A DNA stretch of 64,000 nt, from NCBI GenBank assembly GCA_905221615.1, contig CAJNDT010001224.1, positions 1,610,902-1,674,901 on the forward strand, written 5' to 3'. Below are positions 11,159 through 23,880 of this stretch, piece by piece. A model generated the notes under the pieces. That model did no database searches. It was not told the DNA's origin and saw only the letters and a list, made by a program, of their open reading frames with translations. Made by a program: the position numbers and the translations under genes. Within the stretch, counting starts at the first letter, position 1. Every line of letters begins with the position of its first letter. The DNA is from Symbiodinium sp. CCMP2592 (lineage: Eukaryota; Sar; Dinophyceae; Suessiales; Symbiodiniaceae).

Positions 11159-11584
11159 TCAAAACAAGCATCCTGCACCATCTGAGCCACCTGGTTTATC
11201 TGCATCACAAGAACTTCCCAAGTACCCAACACTTCGGGAGACGCTAGTGGCGGTGCTATCCTTACCTCCAGCTACAATGGTGGAAAGATCAGCAGCAATC
11301 TTCCTGCACGGTGCCTTTGCATCTCCTCCCTTTCCCCGTGCTGCTATTGCTGTCATCGCGACTAGGTGGCCTGGGAGTACAACGGCAAGCTGCAGCCGTT
11401 GATTGGGGCCGCACATCGCACTGGAGCGCCCGAAGATGTGTGGTGAGGTCAGCTGCAAGTCTTCGTACTCTTGGGACCAGGATTGCGAAGCGTAAGCTTG
11501 AGGCAAAAGCATCTCGTGCAAGCTGCACAATCCGGAGACATGGCACATGAGGGACTCAGCCGCCTCATTTGTATTCATGACCAC
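11159..11584 (-). other. longest non-repetitive minus-strand frame
   Basis: A 141-codon frame with no low-complexity sequence and no recognised motif. It overlaps the + strand WD40-like candidate at 11366-11442. Only one of the two readings, if either, can be real. Confidence 0.2.
11366..11442 (+). CDS. candidate WD40 exon
   Basis: Reads VAWEYNGKLQPLIGAAHR and ends in GAPEDVW, similar to the VWxxxGKLxxLxGAH...VWS path of a WD40 blade. The acceptor is ACTAG|GT and the donor TG|GTGAGG. About 100 bases upstream AILTSSYNGGKI resembles the preceding strand but is not cleanly joined. A 141-codon ORF on the opposite strand (11159-11584) covers the same bases, so strand is not certain. Confidence 0.4.
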
Positions 11585-12116
11585 TCGGGTTTCATGGATG
11601 TAGACTTCTAGTTGTTGTCTTCTGTATACTCACATGTCATGCTTGCAAACCCAATCAGTCATACCACTAAGACTTTAACCTAGAGTCAGAACCGCGGGTT
11701 CGGGGTACATGACACAGCAGCCGACTCATCACCACACACTGGATGGAGTCATAGCGTTCTATGCACGCTGGACTCGGTTCACACAAGCTCTCCAACATGA
11801 AAGCAGTGACTCCTTCTTATTCAGGTAGCATGTGCCAGGTTAGACCCCTCACTTTAGGGAACAGGAGCACATACTAGGAGCAGCAAGGAGATGTGCTGTA
11901 TTGGCACTGTTGCAGTTATTCCTTTCTATTGCGAGTAGGCGTGGATTAGACCTTGTTGGTTACTTTTGCTGTGCTGATGATGGTGGTGGTGGCGGATTGC
12001 AGGCGGTGGTGGGTGGTGGTAGTTCGCCGTCGTCGTAGCAGAAGTACGAGTAGTAGTCGTCGCTTGTAACCAAGATTTCGCCAATCGTGCCCATGTTGGT
12101 CCCCATTTCCCGGCGT

Positions 12117-12640
<524 letters not shown>

Positions 12641-12649
12641 GCTTACCTG

Positions 12650-15060
12650 CACGTCTAGTCAGGGCTTGGTATGGTTTTAGACCACCCATCTGCACCCACT
12701 GCTCTCATCTGGAAGACTTTCAATCGAGGGGTCCCCTGCCGCCCACCGCCGAATTGAAGGGATCGCCGGGCAAGGAGACATTTGGGCGTAACCCTTTGTG
12801 GCTCCCGCAGAAGAGAAGATGATTCATAGTCTACGTCGAATCATCATCCATACAAGAACCATCAGTCATCATCTATGCAAGCTTCGGATTCGTTTAGCGC
12901 TGCAGGCGCACCCCGGAACGGTAGATAAGCTTCGCCGCGGTTGTAAGCCGCAATGTCTCTCATTTCGGTCCCTTTCTGGAATCCTCTCGCAGGTTGCCGA
13001 GAAGCTGCTTGAGAAGCCAAAATTTCCTTAGAGTTTGCTGGACTCGTTGTTTCTGTCATGGATATGTGCAGGCCACGGTGGCCGTAATGTCAGTTTCCAC
13101 ATCTGACTTCTGCTGTGTGAGTTCTCACCGGAACATGTTCCAACTGTGTTGTGTTGCAGCAGGAGGCAAGATAGTGGATGACTAGAGAGTGTAGGGATCT
13201 CACAAGGTAGCAATTCGCACTGTTTATCTTAAGGACCCCGCTCCAAGTATGGGAGCCCTAAGTACAGCATAACATGCCTCAAACTCTCTTCTTTCACTCA
13301 GCCCGAAATCCAGACCACTGCCCGTAGCACACCTCCCGAATCCATAAACCTAAGCCCGCAGCCCAAAACCCGATGATCCAGAGCCCAGCCTTCATAGTGG
13401 CAAGCGGGTTGTGGGGAATACTATGCTATAGTAACAAAGATTTGGAACCGCAAGTAAGTATAACTTATATACTATAATGGTACTTATTTTAGACACCAAA
13501 ATCGAATCCTGGCAATCTCGGTATCCATGCGCGTCGCTTAGCTCAGATCTTTGGCGATCTTTGCACCGACGATGGCGAAGGGGTGGAGGGTTCTCGGTTT
13601 AAGATTGTATAGTGGCTTGGGCTCGATGGTGCAAGTTGTGTATCGGTCCGGGTTTCTTTGATTTAAATGTGCCCAGGTGGGTCCCCTCGAGGGTTCTTTG
13701 AAAGGTTTAAAGTTCAGCTGTTTCCGTGCAGTTTCGCATGGATGATGGTCCTGAACTTTTGCGCTTACTCGGGTTTGGACCGCGGAGTACGCGCAGACTC
13801 CCCCGAGCAGAAATCGCGATTTGGGGTCGTGATAAATAATTACCCTAACATGGACCCCCGAAATATGCAGAATAGTAGCCTTTTACGGGTATTGGGCCAT
13901 TATTTTACCTACCTTTGGGGGTTTGGGAAACCCTTAACACCGGGGCCCCTCCCACAATGTGATGAAGCCCGACGTGCACCCTTAAGGCGACTCCGTAGGT
14001 CGCAAAAATTTCGGAATCCCTCTACAGACCCACCCTACCCAGAGGGTCCAAGTGCTCCCCATTACAGGACTTAGGACAACCATAAATAAGGACTACCTGG
14101 ACCCTGAGGGTTATACATTGAGGCCCCCCCACAAAACGGATCCCTTAATTTACGACATCTTGGCTGCAATTGATGCAGGCTCGTTGACAGCTCCCTTCCT
14201 GCCCATTCCTGCCCTATAAACGACACAACGCTGCACCCCGCTCGACCACTCTCTACTTTTGCCATGTTCCAAGTATTGAGTCTTTGCGTAGGGTAACTTG
14301 AGAGTTTGCGGTCGGCACCACTCACGTTATTCTTTCTCCCCGAACTTCATGTCCCAAGTACGAGACTATTGAGCTCCACGAGACGCCGTTTTGAAGCCCA
14401 AAACCATGATGCATCGGTGCCTGAGATCGTCGGATCTGATCTGACCCTGCAGAGCTCTCAGCAGCTGGTAACGACAAACGGTTAGCCTTTAGGGCAGGGC
14501 AAGTTTCATCTAGTGTAGAAGCCTGAAGACTGTTCCTTGTTATACGTATAGTATCATATAATTACCCCGAAACCCCATTCTAACCATTAGGGCTGTGCTA
14601 GGCACCGGGCTCCTTATTCCAGGGCATTGGGGCTTCAAGACAACAAATAAGGACCAAACTACATAAGACTGTTTGGGCACGTGTGTGCCGTCTGCCTCAC
14701 ATGCACGTTCCATTTCCAAATGCTACGGCGCTTCCCAGCACACACAAAGTAGGGCTTCAGGTCCCATATTCACTTAAATGGCTTATCGCACCTAAAACTC
14801 TACTGTTTGGACACTTGGACCTTCAGGTACTCGCAAAAGCCGCCCGGCCCGATAGGCTATACCTGAATTACCGAAATCCCTGGTTGTGAGATCGAGGTGT
14901 TTTTGAGATGTTTGCAAATTTTGTTATAGGTTTAGTACTATTGTTGCAGATTTTATTATACGCTTAGTACTGTTTTGTTTTGCCACGGCATTTGCCTAGA
15001 TCTCCAGTACTAAGCCCCGTGGCCCTAAACCCGGCATGTTGTTTCCGGGGCGTCCTTCGC
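12650..15060. other. unassigned, repeat-poor region
   Basis: Apart from the candidate at 12906 and weak hairpins near 13400-13500 and 13850-13930, no gene, RNA or named repeat family is seen. A 135-codon + frame at 13667-14074 crosses hairpin-like sequence and is judged non-coding. Confidence 0.6.
12906..12942 (+). CDS. candidate WD40 exon fragment
   Basis: Reads AHPGTVDKLRRG after a CTGCAG|GC acceptor. The GHxGxVxK pattern suits the start of a WD40 blade. There is no flanking telomere-like tract and no partner exon, so the support is only the local motif. Confidence 0.25.
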
Positions 15061-15143
15061 TGATTTGGATTGCCTGCGACAACATAGTCTTAATAGTAGC
15101 GAGGCCTCAGATATCTTAAGATGCAGTGCTTCGTCAGTTTCAG

Positions 15144-15185
15144 GTGCTCCCCGCAACGACACACTACTCCGGATATCGCGTTTAC
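15144..15185 (+). CDS. candidate WD40 half-blade exon
   Basis: Reads VLPATTHYSGYRVY directly after TTTCAG|GT, matching VLTASxDxxxRVW with the aromatic replaced by Y. The intron/exon start agrees with the secure exons that begin AG|GTNCT (28319, 34761). Confidence 0.35.
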
Positions 15186-15712
15186 GTGAAACTCACCCAA
15201 CATCCCGCATCCTGCAACAGAAACCATGTAACATCATATTAGTACCGAGCCATACAAGTAGAGACCCTGCACCTTCCTGCTTTAGTGTTGGGCCGTGCAA
15301 TTTACATAACTAGTTATTCCCCTCATAATTGAAGAACTGCTTCACTTAAAACAGCATAGCATCTGATCCCGTTGTACCTGTTGTCAGAAGCTTTCAGACT
15401 GAGACGCTCTGCGGGGCTTCTCCCGCTCAACAGACTTCATCTAACTTTCTGCATTCCGGGGCGCCTGTCTTTACGTCCTATAAGATACCATTTGCAATTC
15501 CTCAAGCCGCCCCAAATAATGGCCTTAATAGTTGTAAAGAAATTACACACATATTGCGTACAAGTGGCTTAAGTAGACCGGTATCCGTTCCCGCTTTTGA
15601 TAGCACGCTTGCGATGCCGCCAGTTGTCACCAAAGCTGGGAGATCCTGAAATCGGATACTTGTAGTATGTTGAAACCCTACTAACCATTATATAAACCTT
15701 TTCACCCCCTAA

Positions 15713-15809
15713 CCCAGAGACTCCAATATCCCTTGATTGCGGAACATTCCTTAAGTATCATATTCGGGATCCTACTATAATTCAAGGTATATTCCTTATA
15801 TTCAAGGGA
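15713..15809. repeat. hairpin family H, copy H1
   Basis: CCCAGAGACTCCAATATCCC at the left; the right arm is degenerate (TTCAAGGGAA) compared with H2 and H3. Confidence 0.68.
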
Positions 15810-15833
15810 AATTCCCCGGGAATTAGTTTGCCT

Positions 15834-15906
15834 GAGTCCCTAGGACCTATAGACACGGCACCGAAGTTTCGTCATACTTGGGCGACCGGGCGCTCCGAGA
15901 ATTTGA
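15834..15906 (+). CDS. candidate exon, possible WD40 half-blade
   Basis: In the frame after CCTAG|GA the segment reads YRHGTEVSSYLGDRALREFD before a stop, compatible with a GHGxEVSS...D half-blade. It is followed by a TTTAGGG tract from 15957. No donor was fixed. Confidence 0.3.
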
Positions 15907-16107
15907 CTGAACCATGTCCTGCTGTCGCGGGACATGTTCCGAGGGTTTCGGTAGTAGTTTTTGTAGGGTTTTGGGTTTTGGGTTTTAGCGCTTTTGAGAT
16001 AATAGGGTTTAGGTTTAGGGTTAGAGGCACTACGCACTGTTGCGTGTGAATTCGAGTGCTGAGACAGTGGGGTAGAAAGGCGGCCCATCCTGCAAACAAG
16101 ACATAGT

Positions 16108-16204
16108 TACGCAGCGGCTCCATAGTAGTTCCTTTTTGGGGGGGTCATATTTAGAGTCCTATAAGGTAACCCCAAAAAGGGAACTACTTTGGAGCCTCTG
16201 GGTA
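16108..16204. repeat. hairpin family B, copy B3
   Basis: Arms GGCTCCATAGTAGTTCC and GGAACTACTTTGGAGCC, ending GGGTA. Confidence 0.82.
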
Positions 16205-16982
16205 GTGGGCTTCTCGAATGCAGAATGATGAGCCATCTGTCAAGGGTGACCCTGGTTCAAGGACTGGCATGTTCCCCTGGTGCCACTGGAATTAGTCACA
16301 ATGGTTGTGTTCATCACTCTTTCAGCATTTATCTTGATTGCGTACTTTGCTAGACATCTCCAGTTGCTTCGGAGCTAGTAGAAGGGGTTTCAAAGCAGGA
16401 AGGTATCACGCTCAGAACCTGAATGAGTTTGTGCTGTATGAATAGCTAGATACAACATTTGCGATGTGCTGTTTATGATTTGCTGCTTGTGTTTCGTGCT
16501 TGCTAGTGTTGGCACAGAATGCCTGCTGCATCGAAATGGAATCCTTCACTGTGCGACTTCTTGGCCGCCGCCCAGAGAGCTCAGCCGTCTAGACTGGCCT
16601 GCTGCCCTACCAGTCCATTTCGACACATGGAAACCCGAGCTTGGGGGTTGTGCAGAGTTATAAACCCTGAAGCACAGGCTTAGAGGGCTTATCGTCGAAC
16701 GATTGAGCTATACGTAAAGGCTGACTGATCCTTTCGGCTAGAATGAAGACGGCTATGCTGGTACAACTTCAGTAAAGTCATGAACCTGCATGGTACCCGA
16801 GCGTCCCAGACGCCTCGCGCAGATTTTTCGAACCACTGAGTCCCTGACGTTTCAAACCTAGAAGACAAGTAGCTCCGCGACATGCAACCCTGAACCATCA
16901 AGTCCTGGAGCCTGGTTCATATCCCTTAGACTCTATGCCCGAGACACATTCGTTGGACCATCGCTTCTTCTATATCCTACAG

Positions 16983-17045
16983 GACCCTATGCAAGCAGCA
17001 GAGAAGCGTGGAGAAAACATCCTATGCGGAGTCGTTTGGGGAGAG
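16983..17045 (+). CDS. candidate exon, unknown product
   Basis: A strong polypyrimidine tract and TACAG|GA acceptor precede 21 open codons (DPMQAAEKRGENILCGVVWG, then E) ending GAG before a GA donor. A TTTAGGG-like tract follows at 17055-17110. This is among the better splice contexts in the first 27 kb. It does not read as WD40, so it may mark a separate gene or a non-repeat part of the WD40 protein. Confidence 0.42.
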
Positions 17046-17131
17046 GATGTAGAAGTTAGGGGTTTGGGAGTTGTGGGTTTATGGTTCAGGGGGGTTAGGG
17101 TTAAGGGAAGCGATCAGCAACCCCAAGCTGT

Positions 17132-17254
17132 ACCTGGAGGATCATGGGATTTAGTGAGCAAGGTTATAGGTACCCTAAGTAGGGTTATAAGTAATCATAA
17201 ATACAGTCACCTTACTTATAACCCCACTTACTAAGTCCCATGATCCTTTAAGTA
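17132..17254. repeat. hairpin family D, copy D1
   Basis: Left GGAGGATCATGGGATTTAGT, right CTAAGTCCCATGATCCTTTA. Inner symmetrical GGGTTATAAGT. Confidence 0.84.
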
Positions 17255-17264
17255 AGCCTTGCCT

Positions 17265-17360
17265 GACATCCGCGAAGTGGCCGTGGCAGCAGATAAGCTT
17301 CTCGACGTCTCCGAACGGACGACGCGGAGGTTGATGCCAAGGGCTCTCGAAGATGACCTG
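17265..17360 (+). CDS. candidate exon, unknown product
   Basis: Open for over 30 codons between hairpin D1 and a TTTAGGG tract (17365-17535), reading IREVAVAADKLLDVSERTTR and on. The third-position G/C preference resembles the secure exons. A second frame (QISFSTSPNGRR) could be read as WD40, so the frame is not settled. Confidence 0.33.
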
Positions 17361-17364
17361 GGTT

Positions 17365-17540
17365 GGGTTGAGGTTTTGGGATATATAGGTTTAGGGTTTA
17401 GGGTTTAATTAGGGGTTTTGGGATCTTAGGGTTTAGGGTTAAAGTAGGGGTTTTGGGATCTGTAGGTTTAGGGTTTAGGGTTAAATTAGGGGTTTTGGGA
17501 TCTATAGGTTTAGGGTTTAGGGTTTAACTAGGGTTAAGGA
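17365..17540. repeat. telomere-like 60-bp tandem repeat
   Basis: Three units of about 60 bp built from GGTTTAGGGTTTAGGG plus TTAGGGGTTTTGGGATCT. Confidence 0.8.
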
Positions 17541-17736
17541 TAGGGGCGTCAGGTGTTTAGGATTTGGTCGCTCCCCGAGGGTTTGCAAGTAACTATTTAA
17601 ATGTGTTTGTAAGGTGGCCAGAGCATGATGTGGCTTTGTAAGTCTGTATAACAAGGGTCTTACATGTCGATGTTCCAGTCATACAGGGGTCCCTTGTGTT
17701 TTCTGGACTTTTCTGATGATTGAACGGTGGTGCTTC

Positions 17737-17837
17737 GGTTGATGGTATAAATCTTGCATGACCTTCAGGACCCAAAACTATGGGAATTATGGTATATTCC
17801 TTATTGTGGGTCATGCAGGATTTATATCATCAACCGT
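17737..17837. repeat. hairpin family E, copy E1
   Basis: GGTTGATGGTATAAATCTTG pairs with TTTATATCATCAACC; inner GGAATTATGGTATATTCCTT. Confidence 0.84.
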
Positions 17838-18137
17838 TGTAGGGCCAAGACGGTGGACTCCTTCAGCCACAAAGAGTTGGGTCCTGGGTTTGGTTTAGAG
17901 CTTGATGGTTCTCAGGGAGCCGAGATACATGGTAGTGCAACCACTCTATATATGTCAACCACTCTATATATGTCCTGAAACCTTAACCCTGCACGCTATC
18001 TCTTTTGTCATTCAGTCTGTCTGGTTCCTCTGTTTCCAGGCTCTGGGTGAAGGGTTGTTAGTGTCAGACTTCCACATGCAATCGAGCTCAAGAGTGGGTT
18101 TATCGGTGTAGGAATTCGTGACCCTAAGCTTAGGCTT

Positions 18138-18242
18138 TAAAGGGAACTCTAGAAAGTTGGAATATGGTTTCAGGGTAGGATACCCTACAATTTACCATAA
18201 GGGGTTTAGGATAATCATATTCCAACTTTCTGGCTTTTACCT
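18138..18242. repeat. hairpin family C, copy C3
   Basis: Opposite orientation to C2, with which it is nearly identical in the loop. Confidence 0.85.
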
Positions 18243-18294
18243 TAGGGTGCATGGTCCATGGACTCTTGGCATCCTTGCTTTCACTCTTTTTGCC

Positions 18295-18663
18295 CTAGGG
18301 CCGCTGTTTGCTTTGAGCAGCAAGTGTCGCCACGATTCTCTGGGCTTCCGTGCTTACATCTATGGTAAGATGTATATGTTGCTCTAAAGTTCTTTGCAAA
18401 AGCGTTGAGCATTTGGACTGCACCTCCTCAGCAAAACCCGGAGCGTAGTCTATGCTTTTGCTTTGAAGCGGTGTTCTTGCCGACATTCTTACACCACTGA
18501 CTGCAATATCCCGCAGACTCAGCATCCCTGAACCTAGTGCGACTCCGCCTGCAAAGCAAAGCATACGTCGGCCACCGCCGCGATGAAAAATGTTTCGTCG
18601 TGGTACTAGATACCTTCTCTGGAACCAGTTGGTGGGTTGTGGGCCCACGCTTTGGGAGACCAA
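18295..18663 (-). other. open frame on the minus strand, unknown
   Basis: A 122-codon frame, not repetitive, whose last third (SKCSTLLQRTLEQHIHLTI...) looks helical. No motif recognised. All secure genes run on the other strand; it may be a chance frame. Confidence 0.2.
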
Positions 18664-19045
18664 TGCGGGCTACTGTACGGTGCGCAGCAAAGAAAGACTA
18701 AAGAGAGAAGCATGCACACATAGCTGTGAGACATGCCTTGCTCTGAATGGTAGGCACTAGCATCTAAACGTCGCGAAACAGGCCCGCACATATGTCTGGT
18801 TACAGACGAGAAGCCGTTTTTTTGCTGCTTGGCTTTTCTATCTCTTTCATGGTAGACATTATTATGGCTTTCTGGCAGTACGACAAACCGTGGTACGAAC
18901 TCTTGCTTCAGGGTTGGCAATTCCTATGGGTTGCTTTATGAAGTCCTTGCAAAATTCCTCAGCAGCGTAGGGCTTTTGGGTTACAGGAGCACCCTAGCCA
19001 AGGAAGTACAACCCCAAACCCCAAACCCTAAATCCCGAACTCCGA

Positions 19046-19051
19046 ACCCTG

Positions 19052-19087
<36 letters not shown>

Positions 19088-19102
19088 CTGCTGCTGCTGC
19101 TG

Positions 19103-19177
<75 letters not shown>

Positions 19178-19178
19178 A
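19046..19178. repeat. (ACT)n microsatellite
   Basis: About forty ACT triplets with a (GCT)5 interruption. Confidence 0.93.
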
Positions 19179-20260
19179 GCTCCCATCCAGGGCTGAATTA
19201 TCCAGCCATAGGTCGCCTGGGGCCTGGGCCCAAGCTAGAGATGCCAGGGGTTCGCCATGCCCAGAGAGTCCAATCTTAGGGGTGCTTGGAAATAATTACC
19301 TTATAGATCTCTTTTAGGAGCCATTAAAGGAACCCTTATAGATCCCTTTAAAGGGATCTTAGGGTACTTAGAAATAGTTTTCATTTTTTTGTTATTGTAA
19401 TCCCTAAGAAACAGCTAAAATTGTAATTGTTGCCAGGGTTCTAAGTTCAGTATAGCAATATCCCTTCCGCACGGAATAGCCCCAGAGGGCCTAGGGAAGT
19501 TTAGGCTATCAGTGTTTAGGCTGTAGGGTTTTAGTCGGGTGTTTAGATAATTTGATATGGTTGAAGGTGTAGCTATAGTTGTCGCTTGATGGAGTGGTAT
19601 ATTGGGCTCTTGGGGTAGGTCTTTCCCCTGTGCCGCAAGCTTTTTCAACCTCTTGCGGCCCAGCTGCACAATCGTCCTCAGCACCTCTATGGGGGATATG
19701 TACAGAGCCAAAGTAATTGTTACAATGGGCCCTAAAACCCTATTCTAATTTTTAAGGCCCCAATTTTACAGAATTAGAAACCCGAGGTAGGTCCTTAGGA
19801 CGCTTTGTGTGTCACAACGAGAGGTGGCATGCCAAAACTGCGATCTCAGAGCTTCAAGGAGGCGAGATTTCCTAGAAGCCACCAAGGAGCCCAATGTATG
19901 CCTTCGTTGAGGACAAAGTTCGCAGTACCGTTGCCTTAGTAGTTAAATTAGGGTTTCGTAGGTTATATGATACTATAACTGTGCGAAGGACGATACAGGA
20001 ATCCCTGAGATCAGAATAAGAATTTCTGTTTTTTTGTACTCGTTCAGAAGTATTGCTGAATGAATGGGGATTGGACTCCTTGGCAGTTCATTTCACACTG
20101 CCAGACTCTGCTTGACCCGTAGAACCTCGGCTCTGTTTTTCTCGGAAACACGGCCGAGAACGTGACGTGCAAGTCATGAAACTCTGTGTTCAAGGTCTCG
20201 CTGGTGTCATAGCTATCGCTTCCCGTGTGGGAGAGCCTTTCGATAGTTTTCTGCTTGCAG

Positions 20261-20320
20261 GTGGCCTGCAGTCAGCTGAACACGACCATATTGTACGTAA
20301 ATGTATGGCAATTCGAGAGA
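20261..20320 (+). CDS. candidate WD40 half-blade exon
   Basis: After a CTTGCAG|GT acceptor the sequence reads VACSQLNTTILYVNVWQFER, like VLTxSxDxTxxVW of a WD40 blade. The donor could not be placed. No telomere-like tract is adjacent. Confidence 0.3.
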
Positions 20321-21149
20321 CCCGAAGCAAGACATAAGTGGTTCTGAAGTACTACTAGCCTCTTGGCATTTCACTAGGGGCGAGAGGGATTTGTAGTATG
20401 ACTATCGAAAGTGTCGCTCAGCATGTCGAGAGAGATTTTCATGATGCAGTGCGGAGACAGAGTCGACGACAATTTGGAAATCAACCACGCGTCGCTTGCT
20501 GAAGATTGTTCGTTCCTTCAAGCTTATAACAAACAGCCAAGGTACAATCCAGGGATGCACCCAATTGGAGTTGCCATATCCTAATGCTGATAACCATTCG
20601 AAAACACAATACGCGAAAACCCAGGCTCCATGGCATTTGCGCAACCCCGCTCTCTGGGGCTTTTGGGCTGAACATGTTGTGCTCTATTCCTCAGGGTTCC
20701 TTATTGTCACTACAGTATCTGTTAATGCTCCCCACGCCGATCTCATTAATCATTCGCCCCCCGCATTGCCGCAGGCCAGCTGCGAGATTTTGCAGCGTTT
20801 CAGACCTGTAGGCCGCCTCCCGCGCCTCTCGACGACAAGGGGTCCTTTAAGGCTTTAAGGATTAGGGCTTTGTGCGAAGAGTAAGAAAACAGTGTCGTTT
20901 GGACCCTTTGGGAAGGATGTTGGGTCTAGGGAGATCATGAGCTCTGCATCCTGAAAAGCCCTGGGAGGGAGGATGTCTGCCAGCAAGACGAGCCCCGATT
21001 GCATTCTGGGACGCTCGAGGCAAGCTGCCAGCCTCGTGTGCTTGAATCCCAGAAGTGCCACAAACGCATGCGAATCACATCTTAGGGTGTATGCTTATAG
21101 GTGCAGGCATGTTTGTACTTACGTAAGTAGGTATGCATGCATGGATGCA

Positions 21150-21530
21150 TGTATATGAATGAATGAATGAATGAATGAATGAATGAATGAAGAAATGAAA
21201 TGAATGAATGAATGAATGAATAAATGAAATGAAATGAAATGAATGAATGAATGAATGAAATGAATGAATGAGTGAATGAATGAAATGAATGAATGAATGA
21301 ATGAATGAAATGAATGAATGAATGAAATGAATGAATGAATGAAATGAATGAATGAATGAAAGAATGAATGAAATGAATGAAAGAATGAATGAAATAATGA
21401 ATGAAATGAATGAATGAAATGAATGAATGAATGAATGAATGAATGAAAGAATGAATGAATGAAAGATTGAATGAATGAATGAATGAATGAAATGAATGAA
21501 TGAATGAATGAATGAATTAATGTATGACTG
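21150..21530. repeat. (TGAA)n microsatellite
   Basis: Roughly 380 bases of TGAA with regular one-base slips (GAAATGAA), open on the minus strand as FIHS repeats. Confidence 0.93.
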
Positions 21531-22075
21531 TATGTATATAAAAACATACTCATATTCAAGTATGTACGTATTATATATATAATACATATGGACATAATAT
21601 GTTCGTGTGTATTTATAGGTATAGACATCATTATGTACGTCCTTACATCTTTTTTATATAGCGATAAGCACCCCTGCATAGCCATAAATATTTACCATGA
21701 AAAACACATGACTCCATGAATATGCACATATATGTGTATATAGCTGTACAGAATAATATAGTGTAGTAGGATTTATAATAGAGTACGGTGTAATGTGTTT
21801 TAATTTTTAGTATAATATAGTATAAGAAAATAGTTAAATAATAAGTATACATAAGTAAACATAAGCATAAGTATGTATACATAAGTATATACCACTATTT
21901 GCCAGTATGTGTAACCACATGGGTTATAATTAGATATATCTTATGTAATGTAGTCTAATACAGTTCAATGTAGCATAATATAGGGAACCCGTGTTTTTTT
22001 TTTGCTGTCGTTGCCTTTATGTTTTTTTTGTTCTCGTTGCGCGGACCCAGGAAGCCGGTGAGTGAGTGAACCCCG

Positions 22076-22275
22076 GTGCCCGCACCGACAGCAAAAAAAA
22101 AAACGCGCCCCCGCACCGACAGCAAAAAAAAAAATGCGCCCCCGCACCGACAGCAAAAACAAAAACGCGCCCCCGCAACGACAGCAAAAAAAACGCGCCC
22201 CCGCAACGACAGCAAAAAAAAAAACGCGCCCCGGCAACGACAGCAACAAAAAAAACGCGCCCCCGGGGACGACCG
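22076..22275. repeat. A-tract / GC-rich 29-mer array, copy 1
   Basis: About seven units of CGACAGCAAAAAAA + ACGCGCCCCCGCA. The A-tract length varies from unit to unit. Almost the same unit forms the larger array at 24.7-25.2 kb. Confidence 0.92.
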
Positions 22276-22349
22276 CCCCCGCAAACAACAGTATGGGGAA
22301 CGACACAATATCTGGGCGTTTAAGTTGCTCATTTAAGGTTTCGATCAAA

Positions 22350-22351
22350 GT

Positions 22352-22450
<99 letters not shown>

Positions 22451-22512
22451 CTAGTAGTACTAGTAGTACTAGTAGTACTAGTAGTACTAGTAGGACTAGT
22501 ACTAGTAGTAGG
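22350..22512. repeat. (TAG)n microsatellite
   Basis: About fifty TAG triplets ending in TAC-TAG alternation. Confidence 0.93.
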
Positions 22513-23880
22513 GAGGGCGTACCCCAACCCCCCCGCTGTTTTAAGCCGTCTGCAAGCTTGCGTGATCTTGCGTGACAGCATAGAGGTCGTTTCGGAGAAC
22601 CCACCCTGCATAATATGATATGTGCGTTTTGGAAACAACGCCATTCACCCTGCGAAAAAATTGTTTGCAAATGGGAAGCCTGTCCCGCACGTGCGAGAGT
22701 GCCAAGCTTGCTTGACAGCATATATATGCGTTTTATTTAAAACCAACCATGCGAGCATCCTGACTGGCTGCCCCCCTTAAACCCCGCCCCCCCTCTCCCC
22801 GCCGCCCATATGATTTTGTTGTAAACCAGCCATGCGAGCATCGTGATTGCGAATGGGGGGGGCTGCGCCCCCCCCAACCCCCCCGCTGTTTTCAGCCGTG
22901 TGCAAGGTTACATGACGGCGTAGAAGTCGTTCTTGAAACCCGCGATCCCTGAGATGTGTCTTTTAGAATCCAATACCATTTTTTACCTTGTGACAAGGGT
23001 GTTTGCAATCGGGGAGCCTGCGCCGGGCATGCGAGAGTGGCACTTGGTTGACAGCACATATGCGTTTTTTGTTTCAGCCGACCACGCGACCATCATAGAA
23101 TCGCAAATGTGGGGGGCTGCGCCCCCCTCCAACGCCCCCGCTGTTTAAACCAGCCATCGTGATTGAAAATGGGGGGGGGCTGGGCCCCCCCCAACCCCCC
23201 CGCTGTTTTAAGCCTTGCGCAAGGTTGCATGACAGCCTGGGAGTCGTTCTTGAAACCCGCGATGCCTGAGATGAGTCGTATAGAGACAAAACACCATTCA
23301 CCTTGTGACAAGGGTGCTTGCAATTGGGAACCTGCGCCGGGCATGCGAGAGTGCGCACTTGCTTGACAGCACTGTTTCTTTTTTGCTTTAACCGACCACG
23401 CGACCATCATAATTGCAAATGTGGGCGGGGGGGGCTGCCCCCCCCCAACCCCACCGCTGTTTCAAGCCGTCTGCAAGCTTGCATGACAGCATAGTGGTCG
23501 TTGCTGAAACACACCCTGCATAATATGTGCGTTTTTGAAACAACGCCATTCACCCTGCGAAAAATGTGTTTGCAAATGGGAAGCCTGTCCCGCACGTGCG
23601 AGAGTGCCAAGCTTGCATGACAGCATATATGCGTTTTATTTAAAACCAAGCATGCGAGCATCCTGACTGGCTGCCCCCCTTAAACCCCGCCCCCCCCCCC
23701 CCCGCCGCCCATATGATTTTGTTGTAAACCAGCCATGCGAGCATCGTGATTGCGAATGGGGCCCGCTGTTTTAAGCCGCGCGCAAGGTTGCATGACAGCC
23801 TATAGGAGTCGTTCTTGAAACCCGCGATGCCTGAGATGAGTCTTTTAGAAACAAAACACCATTCAGACATCGAAATCAAA
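22513..23880. repeat. GC-rich tandem segmental duplication
   Basis: At least four segments share CCCCCGCTGTTTNAAGCC, CATGACAGC..., CATGCGAGAGTG and ACCAGCCATGCGAGCATC blocks. The segment 22520-22860 is almost repeated at 23445-23765. Runs of G and C face each other (GGGGGGGGCTGCGCCCCCCC), so each unit can fold. No open frame is conserved between copies, which argues against coding. Confidence 0.85.

Larger units (their letters stand above)
18670..21080. other. unassigned region
   Basis: Apart from the ACT array, one G-family fragment and the candidate at 20261, nothing is recognised. A minus-strand 68-codon frame (20855-21061) has no motif. Confidence 0.55.

Noticed and set aside
13667..14074. 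135-codon + strand ORF
   Set aside because: Spans hairpin-like sequence, shows no motif, lacks splice context and has no codon preference like the secure exons.
22076..22275. CRISPR-like repeat/spacer appearance
   Set aside because: The variable part is only an A-tract; there are no unique spacers and no cas genes, and the genome is eukaryotic.
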